Below, piece after piece: positions 60,494 to 64,000 of a stretch of DNA of 64,000 bases. Origin of the DNA: Halomarina pelagica (GTDB taxonomy: Archaea > Halobacteriota > Halobacteria > Halobacteriales > Haloarculaceae); contig NZ_CP100454.1 of the NCBI RefSeq assembly GCF_024228315.1, positions 372,001 through 436,000 of the forward strand, written 5' to 3'. Numbering within the stretch: position 1 is the first letter of the stretch; each line of letters opens with the position of its first letter. Under the pieces are notes generated by a model. It saw only the letters and a list, made by a program, of their open reading frames with translations. It had not been told where the DNA came from and did no database searches. A program made the translations under genes and the position numbers.

Positions 60494-60570
60494 CACGAAC
60501 TCGACACACTCTCCCCGGCGGGATTCAACCCGACGCCTTCTTGTCCCCGCGACCTGATTTACCGTGACGC

Positions 60571-61752
60571 ATGAACGATCGGACGCGCGAGTACCTCCGG
60601 GGGCGGTTCGGCGACCACTACCGACGGACGGAGCTGACGCCGCCCCCCGCGTTCGAGGAGCGCGAGTGGGGGTACATCCCCTTCACGTCGGGGTCGGGGA
60701 CGACGATGGTCCGGCACAACTCGCACCTCGATCTCGGCGACCTCGGGACGTTCCTCTCGCGCGAGCGCCCCCGCCACGTCTACTTCTCCGCGGGGCGCTA
60801 CGCCGACCCCGGCGCGCGCTCGATGGACGAGAAGGGGTGGCAGGAGTCGGATCTCGTCTTCGACCTCGACGCGGACCACCTCCCCGGCGTGGATCCCGAC
60901 GGCGACGCCTACGCGGACATGCTCGCGACCTGCAAGGAGGCGCTGTTCAGGCTCCTCTCGTTTCTCGAGGACGACTTCGGCTTCGAGGACCTCACCGTCG
61001 TCTTCTCCGGCGGGCGCGGGTACCACGTTCACGTCCGCGACGAGAACGTTCGCCGTCTCGGCCGCGAGCAGCGCCGCGAGATCGTCGACTACGTCCGCGG
61101 CCTCGGCATCGACCACGTGGACGACCTCACGCGCGTCGAGACCGTCTCCGGCCTCGGCCTGAAGAACCCCGTCGAGAAGCGGATCCTCCGCGCCGACGGC
61201 GGATGGGGGCGACGCGTTCACGCCCGAATCGTCGCGCTCGCCGACGAGGTCCGCGCGCTCGACGAGGAGGAGGGCGTCGCCCGCCTCCGGGAGTTCGACG
61301 GTATCGGCGAGAAGGGAGCGGCGACGCTCTACGCGGCGATGACGGACAACTACGACGAGATCGCGGCGGGCAACCTCGAGGCGGCCGGGCAGTACACCCG
61401 GACCCTCGCGGACCTGCTCGCGGAGCGGGCCATCGAGGCCGAGAACGCGCCCATCGACGAGCCGGTGACGACGGACATCAACCGGCTCATCCGCCTGCCG
61501 GGGAGCCTCCACGGCGGGAGCGGCCTCGCCGTCACGCGCATCGCTCGCGACGAACTGCGGGACTTCGACCCGCTCGTCGACGCCGTCCCGGAGACGTTCC
61601 GCGATCACGAGATCCGGATCGACGCCGACGGATCGCGGACGGTTCGGCTGAACGGGGAAACGCATAATATTACGGACGGAAACAATACGGTTCGAGAGTG
61701 CGTCGGCGTGTTCCTGATGGCGCGCGGCGACGCGGAGAAGGCGGCAGAATGA
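60571..61752 (+). CDS. priS: DNA primase catalytic subunit
   Basis: A 393-residue archaeal-eukaryotic primase. REWGYIPFTSGSGTTMVRH precedes the catalytic DLVFDLDADH (metal-binding Asp pair), and VVFSGGRGYHVHV is the second catalytic motif. IDEPVTTDINRLIRLPGSLH is the third, with RLPGSLHGGSG. It makes RNA/DNA primers with PriL. Coupled to the GINS gene by a 4-bp overlap. Confidence 0.97.
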   Translation: MNDRTREYLRGRFGDHYRRTELTPPPAFEEREWGYIPFTSGSGTTMVRHNSHLDLGDLGTFLSRERPRHVYFSAGRYADPGARSMDEKGWQESDLVFDLDADHLPGVDPDGDAYADMLATCKEALFRLLSFLEDDFGFEDLTVVFSGGRGYHVHVRDENVRRLGREQRREIVDYVRGLGIDHVDDLTRVETVSGLGLKNPVEKRILRADGGWGRRVHARIVALADEVRALDEEEGVARLREFDGIGEKGAATLYAAMTDNYDEIAAGNLEAAGQYTRTLADLLAERAIEAENAPIDEPVTTDINRLIRLPGSLHGGSGLAVTRIARDELRDFDPLVDAVPETFRDHEIRIDADGSRTVRLNGETHNITDGNNTVRECVGVFLMARGDAEKAAE

Positions 61753-62660
61753 ACCTCGACGAACTCCAGTCGGCACAGAGCCGAGAGCGGCAGACCGACA
61801 GCCTCCAACAGCTCCGGGAGTCGTTCTACGAGGAGGCCGGTCGGTTCATCCGTCAACTGCGCGAGGAGCGCGAGCGCGCCGCCGAGCGCGCCGACGACCC
61901 CTTCGACGCGCCGGAAGTGCGGCGGCTCACCGACGACATCAAGACCGCCGAGCGCACCGTCGAGGCCATCTACGAGCGGCGCATCGGGAAGCTGGTCAAG
62001 CAGGCCAGCCTCGAAGCGGCGGGGATGGCCGCGGACGCCTCTGGCCTCACGCGCGAGGAGCAGGACGTGTTCGGGCGGCTCGTCGGTGCCATCGAGGAGA
62101 ACCGGGTGCGGGTGCTCGACGACGTCCTCGGCGACGGGCAGCCGGCCGACGGCGCGGCCGACGACGCGGCGCGGATCCAGGAGTCGGCGTCACCGTCACC
62201 GCCACCCGAAGGGGATGCACCGCGGGACGAACCTCACGGCGAGGACGGTGCCGGTCCCGAAGACGGTACCGGCCGGTCGTTGGGGGTGAGCGCGGCCGAC
62301 GTGATGGGTTCCGGAGCCGAGAGTCGGTCGCCCGACGCGGTGCCGAGCGACGACGCCGAGTCGCCCCTCCCCCCGGACGATCCTCCCGAGGAAAGCGCCC
62401 GCTCTCCGGTCGAACAGGGGGGCGAGGACCCGACGCCCCCCGAGGCGTCCTCGGCGGCCGACGAGACGGCCACCGATGGCTCTCCCGACGATACCTCCCC
62501 CCCGACGGAGCGGACGACCGTCCGCATCACCGCCGACGTCGGCGAGATCCTCGGCGTGGACGAGCGCGCCTACGACCTCCGCACCGAGGACGTGGTGACG
62601 CTCCCGACGCCGAACGCCCGGCCGCTCCTCCAGCGCGACGCGGCCGAGAAGCTGGACTGA
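61749..62660 (+). CDS. GINS complex subunit
   Basis: A 303-residue protein. The helical N-terminal domain (LQQLRESFYEEAGRFIRQLR, YERRIGKLVKQASLEAAG) and a C-terminal B domain (VRITADVGEILGVDERAYDL, EDVVTLPTPNARPLLQRDAA) match archaeal Gins51. Between them is an acidic, Pro/Ser-rich linker of about 110 residues. It joins CMG-like helicase complexes at the replication fork. Its ATG overlaps the priS stop. Confidence 0.9.
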   Translation: MNLDELQSAQSRERQTDSLQQLRESFYEEAGRFIRQLREERERAAERADDPFDAPEVRRLTDDIKTAERTVEAIYERRIGKLVKQASLEAAGMAADASGLTREEQDVFGRLVGAIEENRVRVLDDVLGDGQPADGAADDAARIQESASPSPPPEGDAPRDEPHGEDGAGPEDGTGRSLGVSAADVMGSGAESRSPDAVPSDDAESPLPPDDPPEESARSPVEQGGEDPTPPEASSAADETATDGSPDDTSPPTERTTVRITADVGEILGVDERAYDLRTEDVVTLPTPNARPLLQRDAAEKLD

Positions 62661-62893
62661 GTTGGGCTGACAGGCGACACGTACCCCTCGCCGACGGCTG
62701 TGTCGCGCTCCCGCGGGACCGTCGGCGGCGATTCGTCAACGCACGCCCGTCGCTGGTCCCGTGATCGCATATAAAATCGAGGGCTCGATCGCCGAACGTC
62801 GGCGAACGGTGTCGTCCCGCGTCGTACTGGGGGCGGACGAGCCTTCGAGAAGGTGGCAATCGAGCGTCCGCGCGAACGAAGTGAGCGCGGTTC

Positions 62894-62929
62894 GCCGACG
62901 GCGAGGCGTGCCGAGCCGTCGGCCTTTTT
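62894..62929 (+). terminator. Terminator-like hairpin with T-tract after priS-GINS
   Basis: gccgacggc (62894-62902) and gccgtcggc (62915-62923) form a 9-bp perfect stem, followed by cttttta. Located 234 bp after the GINS stop, in the gap between convergent operons. Confidence 0.55.
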
Positions 62930-62960
62930 AGCGTAGCTTTTTCGAGGAGCGGTGCCCGCA

Positions 62961-62981
62961 GCGGACGCCTTCGGCGTCCGC
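62961..62981. repeat. Perfect 9-bp hairpin between convergent genes
   Basis: gcggacgcc-ttc-ggcgtccgc. It lies 30 bp downstream of the cdc48 stop (minus strand) and may help end or protect that transcript. The remaining bases of 62661-63010 hold no supported gene. Confidence 0.5.
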
Positions 62982-63010
62982 GAGGACACCCGACGACGAA
63001 AAAGGTACTG

Positions 63011-64000
63011 CTATTGGAACGTTCGGGAGACCTGTTCCTGGTCGGCGGCGGTCTCGCCGCTCGAGAAGTTCTCCTCGATCTCCTCGTAGCGTTCCCGGAC
63101 CTCCTCGGTGACGCTTGCGTTGACCTCGTCGAGCGCCTGCTCGAAGTGGTCCATCGTGATGCGGACGTTGCCGACGGAGCCGCCGATGTCCTCGGGGTCG
63201 ACGTTCTTGATGAAGTCCCGGGAGGCGATCATGGCCGCCTCGCGGCAGACGGCCTCGATGTCCGCGCCGACGTAGCCCTCCGTCCGCCGGGCGAGGCGGT
63301 CGAGGTCTACGTCGTCCGCGAGCGGCTTCCTGCGGGTGTGGACCTCGAAGATGGCCCGCCGGGCCTCCTCGTCGGGGACGGGCACGTGGACGTGCCGGTC
63401 GAGCCGACCCGGGCGCATGAGCGCCGTGTCGATGAGGTCGGGGCGGTTGGTCGCGGCGACGACGACCACGTCCTCCAGTTCCTCCAGCCCGTCGAGTTCG
63501 GTCAGGAGTTGCGAGACGACGCGCTCGCCGACGCCCGAGTCGCTCATGTTGCGACCGCGCTGGCCCGCGATGGAGTCGATCTCGTCGAAGAACACCACGG
63601 TCGGGGCGTTCGACCGGGCCTTCTCGAAGACGTCGCGGACGCCCTTCTCCGACTCGCCGACGTACTTGTTGAGCAGCTCCGGTCCCTTGATGGAGATGAA
63701 GTTGCTCTGGGACTCGTTGGCGACCGCCTTGGCGAGGAGGGTCTTGCCGGTCCCCGGCGGACCGTACAGCAGCACGCCCTTCGCGGCCTCCATGTCCATG
63801 GCCTCGAACACCTCGGGGTAGTCGAGCGGCCACTGGATGGTCTCGCGGAGGCGCTCCTTGGTGCCCTCGAGCCCGCCGACGTCGTTCCAGGTGACGTCCG
63901 GCACCTCGACGAACACCTCCCGCAGCGCGGAGGGCGTGATGCCCTTCAGCGCCTCGCGGAAGTCGTTCTCGGTGACGCGGAGCGACTCGAGCACCTCGGC
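63011..64000 (-). CDS. cdc48: CDC48/VAT-type AAA+ ATPase, 5' part beyond window
   Basis: The last 329 residues of a CDC48-family unfoldase, covering the D2 module. Walker A is [14 protein letters not shown], Walker B is [12 protein letters not shown], and the second region of homology is ATNRPDLID...[31 protein letters not shown] precedes it. The frame stays open to base 64000, so the D1 and N domains are outside. It extracts and unfolds proteins, often for the proteasome. Confidence 0.95.
   Translation of the reverse strand, partial: AEVLESLRVTENDFREALKGITPSALREVFVEVPDVTWNDVGGLEGTKERLRETIQWPLDYPEVFEAMDMEAAKGVLLYGPPGTGKTLLAKAVANESQSNFISIKGPELLNKYVGESEKGVRDVFEKARSNAPTVVFFDEIDSIAGQRGRNMSDSGVGERVVSQLLTELDGLEELEDVVVVAATNRPDLIDTALMRPGRLDRHVHVPVPDEEARRAIFEVHTRRKPLADDVDLDRLARRTEGYVGADIEAVCREAAMIASRDFIKNVDPEDIGGSVGNVRITMDHFEQALDEVNASVTEEVRERYEEIEENFSSGETAADQEQVSRTFQ

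Overview
The window is haloarchaeal (class Halobacteria) chromosomal or large-replicon DNA. Supporting signs are very GC-rich codons, strongly acidic proteins, archaeal information-processing genes (ribosomal protein S17e, PriS/GINS, CDC48), F420 biosynthesis, a gas vesicle cluster, dodecin, many zinc-ribbon and HTH proteins of haloarchaeal type, and TATA boxes about 25-30 bp before apparently leaderless start codons. I cannot name the genus.

Layout. (1) 1-8.9 kb is an accessory block that looks clearly less GC-rich than the rest. It holds a winged-helix protein, a zinc-ribbon protein, a three-gene operon (MrfA-type DUF1998 helicase, DEDD-type RNase H-fold exonuclease, Cas4-like Fe-S protein) and an IS66-family transposase that abuts a short MEDS-domain gene. 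(2) 9.8-13.0 kb is a tightly overlapping operon: cofD, a Dus-like TIM barrel protein, a CitG-like protein and a DUF447 protein. (3) 13.0-17.8 kb is a gas vesicle cluster, gvpA-gvpO diverging from gvpF-G-(H/I slot)-J-K-L-M. It carries the set regarded as minimal in Halobacterium and lacks gvpC, N, D and E. (4) 17.8-33.7 kb is metabolic: zinc alcohol dehydrogenase, rps17e, asd, a large FAD/Fe-S oxidoreductase with a divergent regulator, amidase, D-2-hydroxyacid dehydrogenase, an Nramp-like transporter lacking the usual metal motifs, and a geranylgeranyl-reductase-family protein.

(5) 33.7-35.2 kb holds a strong TATA box followed by five perfect hairpins enclosed by a perfect 11-bp outer stem, which is a candidate structured RNA. 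Next come a 46-residue ORF and a PemK-like toxin gene preceded by a winged-helix gene. (6) 35.2-47.6 kb has a HAD phosphatase, a rifampin-phosphotransferase-like enzyme, flavoenzymes with HTH regulators, a membrane-anchored HTH protein, hisD and an IscA/HesB protein. (7) 47.6-58.3 kb has dodecin, a run of small membrane proteins, a 5'-nucleotidase, MscS, PAC2, an eIF2B-like protein, DUF502 and a GNAT enzyme. Two copies of a hairpin repeat follow plus-strand stop codons here. (8) 58.6-64 kb has a Tat-exported gamma-glutamyltransferase, the priS-GINS replication pair with a terminator, and the 3' part of cdc48.

Most appealing for follow-up are the helicase/exonuclease/Cas4-like operon, the multi-hairpin RNA candidate, the minimal gvp cluster with an upstream leaderless micro-ORF, and the triple half-site operator at 42.65 kb. 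No rRNA, tRNA or CRISPR array was seen.
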